A stretch of 24,620 nucleotides of DNA from JARYMI01 sp037444845 (GTDB lineage Bacteria > Acidobacteriota > Aminicenantia > Aminicenantales > UBA8522): positions 1 to 24,620 of the forward strand of contig JBBILQ010000038.1 in NCBI GenBank assembly GCA_037444845.1. Reading direction: 5' to 3'. The position numbers and the translations under genes are program-made. The notes below the pieces were generated by a model. The model did no database searches. It was not told the DNA's origin and was given only the letters and a program-made list of their open reading frames with translations. Positions 1 to 7,410 of the stretch are shown piece after piece; within the stretch, counting starts at the first letter, position 1; every line of letters begins with the position of its first letter.

Positions 1-18
1 GTGAAGCGAAGCGCCGAG

Positions 19-37
19 GGGGGAGCTTGACTCCCCC
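19..37. repeat. Short perfect hairpin at window edge
   Basis: A 7-bp perfect inverted repeat (GGGGGAG at 19-25, CTCCCCC at 31-37) encloses a 5-base loop. No T-run follows, so it is not a classical intrinsic terminator for a gene entering from the left. It lies just before a second inverted repeat and may be part of the same non-coding element. Confidence 0.5.
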
Positions 38-42
38 ATGGA

Positions 43-95
43 AGTGTCCCGTCTTTGCGGAGGACTTCGGCAAGGTACTTACGAGACGGGACACT
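43..95. repeat. 12-bp perfect inverted repeat, 29-base loop
   Basis: The arm AGTGTCCCGTCT at 43-54 is perfectly complementary to AGACGGGACACT at 84-95. The loop holds smaller potential pairings (TTGC at 55-58 with GCAA at 70-73). No gene can be read here and the next gene starts at 215. It looks like a dispersed palindromic element or the stem of an RNA leader, but a single copy cannot decide this. Confidence 0.6.
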
Positions 96-166
96 AGCCA
101 GTGGGCATGGCGACGATTTTTCTGCCCTAATGTCATTGAATTCCAGCCTGAAATCAGATGATCCCC

Positions 167-195
167 TTCCCGGCTGCACGCAAACCCGCTATAAT
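167..195 (+). promoter_or_regulatory. Putative sigma-70 promoter for the phosphodiesterase gene
   Basis: A perfect TATAAT at 190-195 lies 19 bases before the chosen ATG at 215. The -35 at the 17-bp position (TTCCCG, 167-172) is poor, so the call rests on the -10. The predicted start near 202 would leave a short leader containing the AAAGGAG ribosome-binding site at 202-208. Confidence 0.5.
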
Positions 196-214
196 TGGAA
201 AAAGGAGAAAGGCC

Positions 215-697
215 ATGATCGGGGTGATGTCGGATTCGCATGACAACGTGACCATGATCCGGAGGGCGGTGGCGACATTTAAGGACGCAGGATGCGACTT
301 AGTCCTCCACGCCGGCGACATTATCGCTCCGTTTGCCGCTAAAGAGCTCGGAGCTTTAGGCTGTCCGATCAATGCCGTTTTTGGCAACTGCGACGGCGAA
401 AAGCTGGGGCTTGAGAAAGCTCTGGAAGGGTTCGGCGAGATCAAGGAAGCGCCGCTTGCCTTCGCGCATTCCGGCCGGAAATTCTTTCTTGTCCATTACC
501 ACTTTTCAGTGGGAAAATATGCGGCGTCGGGAAATCACGATGTCATCATCTTCGGGCACACCCACAAACCGGAGCTGAAAAAAGAAGGTAAAACGCTCGT
601 CCTTAATCCAGGCGAGGCGGGAGGCTGGCTTACGGGAAAATGCACGGTCGCGCTTCTCGATCCAGAAAAACTCGAGGCTGAGATTGTCGCCCTGTGA
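215..697 (+). CDS. YfcE/MJ0936-type metallophosphoesterase
   Basis: A 160-residue calcineurin-like phosphodiesterase of the small YfcE/MJ0936 family, expected to be a cytosolic, two-metal enzyme acting on phosphodiesters; the physiological substrate is unknown. All the metal-binding blocks can be read in order: SDSHDN near the N-terminus, HAGDI, GNCD, FGHTHKP and LNPGE near the C-terminus. Length fits the family (about 155-180). An in-frame ATG exists at 158, but I chose 215 because the metal-binding strand begins immediately after it, as usual, and a strong AAAGGAG site sits just upstream. The gene appears monocistronic, with a TATAAT box before it and a hairpin plus T-run after it. Family assignment is firm; the biological role is not. 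Confidence 0.88.
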   Translation: MIGVMSDSHDNVTMIRRAVATFKDAGCDLVLHAGDIIAPFAAKELGALGCPINAVFGNCDGEKLGLEKALEGFGEIKEAPLAFAHSGRKFFLVHYHFSVGKYAASGNHDVIIFGHTHKPELKKEGKTLVLNPGEAGGWLTGKCTVALLDPEKLEAEIVAL

Positions 698-733
698 GAT
701 TATCGGATAAAAAATGGGGAGGGCTCTAATTTT

Positions 734-763
734 CGGGAGAACAATATGATTGTTCCCGTTTTT
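734..763 (+). terminator. Intrinsic terminator after the phosphodiesterase gene
   Basis: CGGG (734-737) and AACAAT (740-745) pair with ATTGTT (749-754) and CCCG (755-758). This gives a 10-bp stem with a 2-base bulge and a 3-base loop, followed directly by five T (759-763). It lies 37 bases after the stop codon, the classical layout. Confidence 0.75.
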
Positions 764-777
764 CGAGTCGATCAAAT

Positions 778-813
778 GAGATTGCTTCGGTCGCTTCGCT
801 CCGTCGCAATGAC
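778..813. repeat. REP-like dispersed palindrome
   Basis: An imperfect palindrome running from GAGATTGC (778) to GCAATGAC (813), with a CTTCGGTCGCTTCGCTCCG core. Its sequence closely resembles a short palindromic repeat scattered between genes of many unrelated bacteria, of the type GTCATTGCGAGCGAAGCGAAGCAATC. It lies between a terminator and the next gene, as such elements usually do. Only one copy is seen here. Confidence 0.6.
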
Positions 814-831
814 CACCTGACAGAGGAAAAG

Positions 832-990
832 ATGCCGCATCAAATCGATAGACGACAGAAACCGGCTTGGAAGCAGGTCCGCCGGCCCCTCCCTCCGCCC
901 ACCAAGCCGCACTCGAGCAAGAAGGGGAAAAAGGGCTACGACCGCAAAGACAAATCGTGGAAGAAAGACATCGCCGGGTCGGGCGGTTGA
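832..990 (+). CDS. Small very basic protein (52 aa), unknown; ArfA-like tail
   Basis: A short open frame starting ATG at 832 with a good AGAGGAAAAG ribosome-binding site directly upstream, ending TGA at 988-990. The 52-residue product is dominated by Lys, Arg and Pro: a Pro-rich middle (residues 19-26), then a basic block KKGKKGYDRKDKSWKKD at about 30-46, and a short Gly/Ser end. The basic block resembles the ribosome-binding tail of the alternative ribosome-rescue factor ArfA (KKGKGSYxRKxKH), but the N-terminal half, which in ArfA contacts release factor 2, does not match. It is flanked by a REP-like palindrome on the left; the promoter for the next operon overlaps its stop codon. No membrane segment or signal peptide. 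Nucleic-acid or ribosome binding is plausible from charge alone; a chance frame is not excluded. Confidence 0.55.
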   Translation: MPHQIDRRQKPAWKQVRRPLPPPTKPHSSKKGKKGYDRKDKSWKKDIAGSGG

Positions 991-1015
991 TTTAGCCTGA
1001 GCCCCGTATTATACT
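987..1015 (+). promoter_or_regulatory. Putative promoter of the carbamoyl-phosphate operon
   Basis: TTGATT (987-992) and TATACT (1010-1015) are separated by 17 bp. The predicted start is near 1022, about 64 bases before the ATG at 1086. The -35 box overlaps the stop codon of the small gene upstream. Confidence 0.55.
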
Positions 1016-1085
1016 ACTCGTTCTTCCACAAGGGTGAATTCTTCCCTAAAGGTGTTTTTGCCCTTTTTGAGGAGAAATCGCAATC

Positions 1086-2390
1086 ATGAAAAACGTCGTC
1101 ATCATGGGCGCTGCCGGAAGGGATTTCCATAACTTCAACGTCTTCTTCCGCGACAACTCCGATTACCGAGTGGTGGCCTTCACCGCCACCCAGATTCCGG
1201 ACATCGCAGGCCGCAAGTATCCCGCTGAGCTCGCCGGAAAGCTCTATCCTAAAGGAATCCCCATTCTGGCCGAGGAAGGGCTCTTCTCTCTTATCCAGAA
1301 ATACCGGGTAAAAGAGGTTGTTTTTGCTTACAGCGACGTCTCCCATGAATATGTCATGCACCGGGCTTCTCTCGCCCATGCGGCTGGCGCGAGTTTCTGC
1401 CTTCTCGGCCCTGCCGACACGATGCTCAAGAGCCGCAAGCCCGTCATCTCGGTCTGCGCGGTGCGCACGGGCTCGGGAAAGAGCCAGACAAGCCGCAAGA
1501 TCGCCGTGCTCCTTAAAGACAAAGGCAGGAAAGTTGCTGTCATCCGCCATCCCATGCCTTACGGCGACCTGGTCAAACAGAAAGTCCAGCGCTTCGCCTC
1601 CTACGAGCACCTGGACATGCACGGCTGCACCATCGAAGAGAGGGAGGAGTACGAACCCCACATCGACAAAGGCATCGTCGTCTACGCCGGCGTGGACTAC
1701 CAGGCCATCCTGAAGCAGGCAGAAAAAGAAGCGGATGTCATCCTCTGGGATGGCGGCAACAACGATTTCCCCTTCTATGTTCCTGACCTGGAGATCGTCG
1801 TCGTCGACCCGCACCGCGCCGGCCACGAGCTCCTCTATCATCCCGGCGAGACGAACTTCCGCAGAGCCGGGGTCATCGTCATCAACAAAATGGACACCGC
1901 CTCGCCCGACCAGGTTGAAGCGATAATGAAAAACGTCAGGGCCTTTAACCCTGAGGCCACCATCATCCGCGCCAATTCCAGAATTGCCGTCGAAGAAGGC
2001 CAGGCCATCGCGGGAAAGCGTGTGCTCGTCATCGAGGACGGCCCGACGCTGACCCACGGCGGCATGACCTTCGGCGCCGGCATCGTCGCTGCCCGGCAAT
2101 ACGGAGCTGCGGCCATCATCGACCCCCGGCCATGGGCTATGGGGAGCATCAAGGAGACGTTCAGGAAATACAGCCACCTGGACAACGTCCTCCCGGCCAT
2201 GGGCTACGGAGAAAAGCAGACAAGGGAGCTGGCCCGGACAATCAACAAGGCCGAATGCGACCTGGTCGTCAGCGCCACTCCCATCGACCTCAGGCGAGTC
2301 ATCCGCCCCAACAAGAAAATTCTCCGCGTCCGCTATGAGCTCGAGGAAATCGGCTCGCCCACGCTCAAAGACATCCTCAAGGGTTTCTGA
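1086..2390 (+). CDS. cPGS-like GTPase (cyclic 2,3-diphosphoglycerate synthetase family)
   Basis: A 434-residue protein resembling the family annotated as cyclic 2,3-diphosphoglycerate synthetase, many of whose bacterial members are of unproven function. The N-terminal part looks like a nucleotide-binding fold (MGAAGRDFHNF at 8-18). A central P-loop VRTGSGKS (126-133) follows, then WDGGNND (221-227) and NKMD (267-270), resembling the Walker B and NKxD guanine-specificity motifs of G-proteins. No signal peptide or membrane helix, so it should be cytosolic. The ribosome-binding site is GAGGAG, 11 bases before ATG. Its stop codon shares one base with the arcC start (TGATG), so the two are co-translated. 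The neighbours point to carbamoyl-phosphate or nucleotide metabolism rather than the osmolyte pathway of methanogens. Family assignment good; reaction uncertain. Confidence 0.72.
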   Translation: MKNVVIMGAAGRDFHNFNVFFRDNSDYRVVAFTATQIPDIAGRKYPAELAGKLYPKGIPILAEEGLFSLIQKYRVKEVVFAYSDVSHEYVMHRASLAHAAGASFCLLGPADTMLKSRKPVISVCAVRTGSGKSQTSRKIAVLLKDKGRKVAVIRHPMPYGDLVKQKVQRFASYEHLDMHGCTIEEREEYEPHIDKGIVVYAGVDYQAILKQAEKEADVILWDGGNNDFPFYVPDLEIVVVDPHRAGHELLYHPGETNFRRAGVIVINKMDTASPDQVEAIMKNVRAFNPEATIIRANSRIAVEEGQAIAGKRVLVIEDGPTLTHGGMTFGAGIVAARQYGAAAIIDPRPWAMGSIKETFRKYSHLDNVLPAMGYGEKQTRELARTINKAECDLVVSATPIDLRRVIRPNKKILRVRYELEEIGSPTLKDILKGF

Positions 2391-3343
2391 TGAAACGAAA
2401 GATCGCCCTCATCGCTTTCGGCGGGAACGCACTCCTCCCAGAAAACCAGCGCGGGCTTCAGGAAGAGCAGACGCGTAACGCCCAGCACGCCGCTAGGCTG
2501 ATGGTCCACATCGTGCGCAAGGGCTATGAACTCATCGTCGTCCACGGAAACGGCCCCCAAGTCGGCAACCTTCTCATCCAGATGGAGGAGGCTGTGACAA
2601 AGGTCCCGCCGTTTTCCCTGGACGTCTGCGATGCCATGACTGAAGGCAGCATGGGCTATATGCTGGAGAAGGCCATCACCAACGAACTCCGCTGCCGCTC
2701 CCTGGACAAGGAAGTGGCCACTGTCCTCACCCAGGTCCTTGTTGACAGAGAAGACCCGGCTTTCCAGAAACCCACCAAGCCGGTGGGCCCTTTTTACTCA
2801 AAATACCGGGCTCAGATGCTCGCCCGAGAAAAAAAGTGGACGATGATCGAGGACGCTGGCCGCGGCTACCGGAAAGTCGTTCCCTCTCCCCGGCCGATAG
2901 ATGTCGTGCCCAAGTGGGTTATCCGCGACCTCGTCAGGGCCGGCCGGGTGGTCATCGCTGCTGGCGGTGGAGGCATTCCGGTCATCATCAACGGCCGCGG
3001 GCTGTTCAAAGGCATTGAGGCGGTAATTGATAAAGACTACGTAGCCAGCCTCATCGCCCGTGAGGTCAAGGTCGACCTCTTCATCATTCTGACGAATATC
3101 GAAAAAGTCTATCTCGATTTCGGGACCCCTCAGCAACGGCCGATCGAAGTCATGTCCGTGGCTCAGGCCCGGGAGTACCTCGGCCAGGGGCAGTTCCCGG
3201 CAGGCTCGATGGGCCCGAAGATCGAGGCCGCTATTGAATACATCGAGGCCGGCGGCCGGGAAGTCCTGATCACGTCGGCCAGCCATCTCAAGGCTGCTCT
3301 GATCAAACGCTCGGGGACGCGCATCGTTGCTTCGCTTCGGTAG
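2390..3343 (+). CDS. arcC: Carbamate kinase
   Basis: A 317-residue carbamate kinase of the amino-acid-kinase fold, interconverting carbamoyl phosphate plus ADP with carbamate plus ATP in the cytosol. Visible blocks are FGGNALL near the N-terminus, VVHGNGPQVGNLL, DAMTEGSMGYMLE, VVIAAGGGGIPVI, VIDKDYVASLIA and the C-terminal GSMGPKIEAAIEYIE, all typical. Length matches the family (about 310). Start at the ATG overlapping the upstream stop, with AAGGG 8 bases ahead. It is followed 9 bases later by argF. In the fermentative arginine deiminase pathway ArcC makes ATP from carbamoyl phosphate. No arginine deiminase is present here, so the operon could run either way: citrulline breakdown, or supply of carbamoyl phosphate. 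Confidence 0.95.
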   Translation: MKRKIALIAFGGNALLPENQRGLQEEQTRNAQHAARLMVHIVRKGYELIVVHGNGPQVGNLLIQMEEAVTKVPPFSLDVCDAMTEGSMGYMLEKAITNELRCRSLDKEVATVLTQVLVDREDPAFQKPTKPVGPFYSKYRAQMLAREKKWTMIEDAGRGYRKVVPSPRPIDVVPKWVIRDLVRAGRVVIAAGGGGIPVIINGRGLFKGIEAVIDKDYVASLIAREVKVDLFIILTNIEKVYLDFGTPQQRPIEVMSVAQAREYLGQGQFPAGSMGPKIEAAIEYIEAGGREVLITSASHLKAALIKRSGTRIVASLR

Positions 3344-3352
3344 GAGGACGTC

Positions 3353-4285
3353 ATGAAAAAGGATTTTATCTCCATCCACGACCTGACACTCTACGAATTC
3401 CATGAAATCATGGACCTGGCCGCGGCAATCAAAAAAGACCCGGACAAGTTTCATAAAACGCTCAAGCGCCGCGTCCTGGCGATGATCTTCGAGAAACCGT
3501 CCCTTCGCACTCGGATGACGTTCGAGGTGGGGATGTTAGAGCTCGGCGGGTCGGCCATTTATCTCGGCCCTGCGGACAGCCAGGTCGGGACAAGGGAGAC
3601 TTTATACGACATCGGAAAGAACTTAGAACGCTGGGTGGACGGCATCATGATCAGGACTTTCGCTCACCAGAACATCCTCGACCTGGCCGCAAGCGTCCGG
3701 ATCCCGGTCATCAACGGCCTCTCCGACCTCCTCCACCCCTGCCAGGCCATGGCCGATTTCTTTACTCTCAAGGAAAAAAAGGGAGGGTTGAGCGGGATCA
3801 AGCTGGCCTGGGTAGGCGACGGAAACAACGTCTGCCACAGCCTACTCTTCGCGGCGGCCAAGGCCGGCTGCCAGATGGCCGTGGCCACTCCCCGGGGTTA
3901 CGAGCCGAGGCCAGAGATCGTCCAGCAGGCCAAGGAAGACGGCCAGAAGACGGGTTTTTCGGTTACTCTGACGAATGACCCGCGCCTGGCCGCCGAAAAT
4001 GCCGATGCTGTTTATACAGATGTCTGGGCTTCCATGGGCCAGGAGGCGGAGAAGGATTCAAGGGCCCGAAATTTTGCTCCTTACCAGGTCAACGCGAGCC
4101 TGATGGCCCTGGCTAAAGAAGACGCCCTTTTCATGCACTGCCTGCCCGCTCATAGGGGAGATGAGGTCACCGACGAGGTCATTGACTCGCCGCGTTCGGC
4201 CGTCTTCGACCAGGCCGAAAACAGGCTTCATCTTCAGAAGGCGATTATGGTATTATTAATGGGGAAAAAAGAGAAACATGGCTAA
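3353..4285 (+). CDS. argF: Ornithine carbamoyltransferase
   Basis: A 310-residue transcarbamylase catalysing carbamoyl phosphate plus ornithine to citrulline plus phosphate, or the reverse. The carbamoyl-phosphate loop reads EKPSLRTR, followed by the HPCQA block, DVWASMGQE and the ornithine/catalytic-Cys loop MHCLPAHRGDEV. The last two favour ornithine over aspartate, putrescine or acetylornithine as acceptor. The loop carries SLRTR rather than the STRTR of the best-studied enzymes; this variant also occurs in genuine ornithine enzymes as far as I recall. A strong GGAGG (3343-3347) precedes the ATG. The 3' end overlaps the next gene by 8 bases. Anabolic versus catabolic direction cannot be told from sequence; pairing with carbamate kinase permits ATP production from citrulline. 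Confidence 0.92.
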   Translation: MKKDFISIHDLTLYEFHEIMDLAAAIKKDPDKFHKTLKRRVLAMIFEKPSLRTRMTFEVGMLELGGSAIYLGPADSQVGTRETLYDIGKNLERWVDGIMIRTFAHQNILDLAASVRIPVINGLSDLLHPCQAMADFFTLKEKKGGLSGIKLAWVGDGNNVCHSLLFAAAKAGCQMAVATPRGYEPRPEIVQQAKEDGQKTGFSVTLTNDPRLAAENADAVYTDVWASMGQEAEKDSRARNFAPYQVNASLMALAKEDALFMHCLPAHRGDEVTDEVIDSPRSAVFDQAENRLHLQKAIMVLLMGKKEKHG

Positions 4286-6317
4286 AGAAGACAGCCTGAC
4301 GCAGGTCACTCCGGACAATCTCGCCTTCCTGGAGAAGGAATTCGAGCAGACGCTCCGGCCTTATTCTCTCAAAGAACTGACCGAAAAACTGGCTTTCCAC
4401 AAGACAGCCGGCCAGAGAGTCCAGGATGTCCTCAAATACGACCACGCCTGCAGGTATGAGGTGGGCGACCTCATCTACAAGGAATACGACGAACCCCTGA
4501 CCGTGAGCAGCAAGACCGTCGAGCATTTCTCGGGCGCTGTCGTCCTGAAAGTTGTCAACAAAGCCTTCTACAAGGGCTTTCAGTGCGAAATGTTAGAGGT
4601 CGACTACACGGGCGGAGGCCTTTTCCGCAAGTACATCGACTACATGAAAAAGACCAGGACTCAGGTCCTTCTCCCCTCAAACGTGGACGGAAAAGCCCAA
4701 GTGCCGGAGAAGATGGAGAAAGCCGAAGACCCCCGTTTGACTGAGTTGCCGATGACCGACAGGGACATCAAAGCCCTGGAGAAAAACCTGCGCCAAGAGC
4801 TCGCCAAGTCGGACAAGTTCTTCAATTGGAATGATTTCTGGCAGTTAGCCAAAAACGAGGTGGCCATCCCAGAAGAAAAAATTAAGGCGGCAGAAGACCA
4901 TCTGCAGGAAGTTCAGCGATCGGTTGCCACCGAAGAAATGGCGAGCGTTTTTTTCGGGCTGGAAGCTTCGCATAATCTCTTCGATATCACCTGCCTTTCC
5001 CTGAACCATGCTCTTGAAAAGAAATGGAAGAAGGAATTCGCCTTCGTCTCCCCCGCCGGCTGGGGAAAGTGGCATCTCAAGGCCATCCTCAGCTCGCTCC
5101 TGGACGGTTTGCCCCTGGCCACCCCGCCAGTTAGACTTCCAGACCTCGAGGCGACAGAAAAACCTCAGCTCAGCACCTTTCACGAGTTTCCCCTCAAGAT
5201 TTACCTCACCTGGAGAGAAGTTCTCTCGGGGGGGGTGAAGGTCCCGAAAAGCCTGAATAAAGAGCTCTCCCGTGCCCGAGAGTACACCTTCATCGATGCC
5301 GAAGAGGGCAAGAGCCACACCGTTTATTATTATCCATCGGGCTGTTTCTTCCTGGGGTTAAGAGATTACTTTGCCGCCAACAACATCCCTCAGGGGGCGA
5401 GTTTCACCCTGGAGCGGAAAGACGAACTGCAGTTCAATTTCTGGCTCAAGAAATCGAAAAAAAAGCTCTCCGTGCCGCAGTTGGCCTACGACCCGGCAAA
5501 GGACATTTTCACAGACACGGGCAGTGAAGCTTTCACTTTCGCTCTCCCGAACAAAATCATTTTCCTGGAAAAGGAGATCATTTCCCGCCTTGTTAGCCTG
5601 ACGGAGAAGAGGGATGACCTTGATCTCCGCGGACTCCTTCTATTAGCTTTCAAGAATTTCGGGCTGGAAACGGACGAATATTCCCTCCATTTTCTTCGGG
5701 CCTACCACTTGGTTGATATCCTCAAACAGACCAGCCAAGAAGACGTCGAGACGACGCTCCTCAACTCTGTCGAGTTTTCAGCCTCGGAAAAGAAGAAAGG
5801 GGTCTTCTTCTACCATGAGCCAAAGCCGCTCGTTGAAGAAGCCGCGGCCGAAATCCCTGCCGAGATTGCGGGAATGCCCGAAGTCATCACCATGGCTGAG
5901 GAAGAGGGCCTGGCGGTCGAGGCTGCAGAGGAAGAAGAGGAGGAGGAGATTCCGGCTGCGCCCGTCGTCTCGGCCAGAATCCCTGAAAAAGCGCGGGCCG
6001 AGGTTGGCGCTGCGCCAGCCAAGGAAAGGGCCCTCCGGAAGAAAAAAGCCAAGCCCGAAGGCGAGGGGGCTCCCAGGCCGCGCAAGAGCGAAAGACGTGT
6101 CATCGAAGAAAAAATAGAACTGGCTGAATCCGAACAGGAAGCGCTTTCGGCGATCAAGGAAAAGGAAGTTGAAGGGGCTGAGAGAGAAGAGCTCGCCGCC
6201 CGGGAAAGAAAGGAAGAATTCAAGCACGTCGCCCCGAAGGAGGCCTCGTTCGGGCTGTTCGCCGAGAAGCTGAAATCAGCCCTGGATAAGAAGAAGAAAG
6301 AAGATAAGAAGAAATAA
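4278..6317 (+). CDS. Unknown 679-residue protein with charged C-terminal tail
   Basis: I do not recognise this family. The start ATG lies inside the last codons of argF (8-base overlap), so it belongs to the operon. The N-terminal 135 residues look globular, with a possible helical or winged-helix start (LKELTEKLAFHKTAGQRVQ, about 31-49) and a beta-rich block around GDLIYKEYDEPLT (63-75) and EMLEVDYTGGG (104-114). A second globular block spans about 180-515 and includes PAGWGKWHLKAIL (259-271) and YYPSGCFFLGLRDYF (351-365). From about 516 to the end the chain is low-complexity: an acidic Glu run (551-557), a Pro/Ala/Lys/Arg region, a likely long charged helix (605-648) and a Lys-rich terminus. 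No signal peptide, membrane helix or enzyme motif is visible. A DNA/RNA-associated or scaffold role would fit the tail, but this is speculation. Confidence 0.85.
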   Translation: MAKEDSLTQVTPDNLAFLEKEFEQTLRPYSLKELTEKLAFHKTAGQRVQDVLKYDHACRYEVGDLIYKEYDEPLTVSSKTVEHFSGAVVLKVVNKAFYKGFQCEMLEVDYTGGGLFRKYIDYMKKTRTQVLLPSNVDGKAQVPEKMEKAEDPRLTELPMTDRDIKALEKNLRQELAKSDKFFNWNDFWQLAKNEVAIPEEKIKAAEDHLQEVQRSVATEEMASVFFGLEASHNLFDITCLSLNHALEKKWKKEFAFVSPAGWGKWHLKAILSSLLDGLPLATPPVRLPDLEATEKPQLSTFHEFPLKIYLTWREVLSGGVKVPKSLNKELSRAREYTFIDAEEGKSHTVYYYPSGCFFLGLRDYFAANNIPQGASFTLERKDELQFNFWLKKSKKKLSVPQLAYDPAKDIFTDTGSEAFTFALPNKIIFLEKEIISRLVSLTEKRDDLDLRGLLLLAFKNFGLETDEYSLHFLRAYHLVDILKQTSQEDVETTLLNSVEFSASEKKKGVFFYHEPKPLVEEAAAEIPAEIAGMPEVITMAEEEGLAVEAAEEEEEEEIPAAPVVSARIPEKARAEVGAAPAKERALRKKKAKPEGEGAPRPRKSERRVIEEKIELAESEQEALSAIKEKEVEGAEREELAARERKEEFKHVAPKEASFGLFAEKLKSALDKKKKEDKKK

Positions 6318-6324
6318 TCTTAGG

Positions 6325-7410
6325 CTACAGGATTTCGCGGGAGGGGCCTTTACGCCGGGTCACGGCCATCTGATCCAACAACTCCAGAATAGGAATGGCG
6401 TATTTCCGGCTTAAACCCGTCATCTCCTTGAACTCGGCCACCGTCAATTCCTTCTTCCCTAAGGACCTCACCCGGCTGATGATTTCGTCCAGCCAGCGGG
6501 AATGGATGTACAGGCCTTCTGGTCCCTGAAAAACCTTGCGCCTCTCGATAAGAAGCCCGAGGAGTTTTTCCAGCCGCTCCGAGGAGAGGCGGAACCTCGC
6601 CCGGATGTCATCAATCGAGAGAGACTGGAATTCTCCTCGAAAACACATCTCCTCGAGCCGTCCGAGAATCTTCTCCTCTGCGGCGGAAAGAGCCACTTCG
6701 CTCGAAGGGAGAGCAAGCTTTTGTCCGGCCTGGCGTGCTTTCCCCGTCCGCTCCAGCGTCTTCACGGCCAGAGCCAGGACTTTGTCTGGAAGTCCAAACC
6801 TTTTCTTGAGGCGGTCGAGGTGAACTCCTTTCTGCGCCGGATGCTTATCGTGATGTTCCTCGAGATACCGGACAATCTTTTCTAGAAGAAAATCAAAGCT
6901 CTCCCGGGAGACAAGAAAAAGGGGCGAAAACTCCAGGATTTTGACCTTGCCCTGCTCTTCGAGTTTCTGGCTGAGACGCAAAAGGCGGCTGGGGCCAAGC
7001 GGAGCAAATTCCAGCATGTCGCGTTCACGCAAGCCCCGCGCGGCCTTCTTCCGGCAAAGAGCCTCTACCATGGCTTTTTCGCCGCCGCAGAGTGCAAGAA
7101 GAAAGTCTTTATCCATTTCTTTATGAGCGTGGGTTCCCTGCGCCGGAAAAGCGTTGAGGACCATGCCCCGGCCAACGACATCCAGCTTTACCGGGTCCAG
7201 GACATCGAAGGCGTCTCTCCATTTAAGAGACAGGGGCCGCCGCAGCAAAGCCAGGACGAAAATCTGGCCCGGCTCTGCCTCAGCCGGCGTGTCATAGACG
7301 CGGAGTGTCGCCAGGCTCTTTTGGTCCTTGAATACAATAACGGCTCTGGCAGGCGGCGTTTGCCGCTTTGTCTCAAGGGTCACCGCTGCTTCGAAACGCT
7401 GCGTTTTCAT
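6325..7410 (-). CDS. SelB-like protein lacking the GTPase domain
   Basis: A 361-residue protein that matches only the back half of the selenocysteine elongation factor SelB. Residues 1-90 resemble SelB domain III (QRFEAAVTL near the start, then RDAFDVLDPV and GRGMVLNAF). The rest looks like tandem winged helices. The last 40 residues match the final SECIS-binding wing (LTVAEFKEMTGLSRKYAIP, then LLDQMAVTRRKG). The EF-Tu-like GTPase and domain II, about 270 residues in normal SelB, are missing. The chosen start ATG forms an ATGA overlap with the rnr stop; an open frame continues upstream to 7710 but lies inside rnr and does not encode a GTPase. It ends 7 bases from the convergent neighbour. It may bind RNA hairpins without delivering tRNA. 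True SelB may be elsewhere in the genome. Confidence 0.72.
   Translation of the reverse strand: MKTQRFEAAVTLETKRQTPPARAVIVFKDQKSLATLRVYDTPAEAEPGQIFVLALLRRPLSLKWRDAFDVLDPVKLDVVGRGMVLNAFPAQGTHAHKEMDKDFLLALCGGEKAMVEALCRKKAARGLRERDMLEFAPLGPSRLLRLSQKLEEQGKVKILEFSPLFLVSRESFDFLLEKIVRYLEEHHDKHPAQKGVHLDRLKKRFGLPDKVLALAVKTLERTGKARQAGQKLALPSSEVALSAAEEKILGRLEEMCFRGEFQSLSIDDIRARFRLSSERLEKLLGLLIERRKVFQGPEGLYIHSRWLDEIISRVRSLGKKELTVAEFKEMTGLSRKYAIPILELLDQMAVTRRKGPSREIL

Noticed and set aside
1014..2177. 387-codon open frame on the minus strand opposite the cPGS-like gene
   Set aside because: It is the antisense of a gene with clear motifs, its product is rich in Asp-Asp runs typical of a shadow of GTC/ATC codons, and it resembles no family.
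6318..6324. Bidirectional terminator between the converging 679-residue gene and the SelB-like gene
   Set aside because: Only seven bases separate the stop codons and no hairpin is evident; termination must lie inside the opposite genes or be Rho-dependent.
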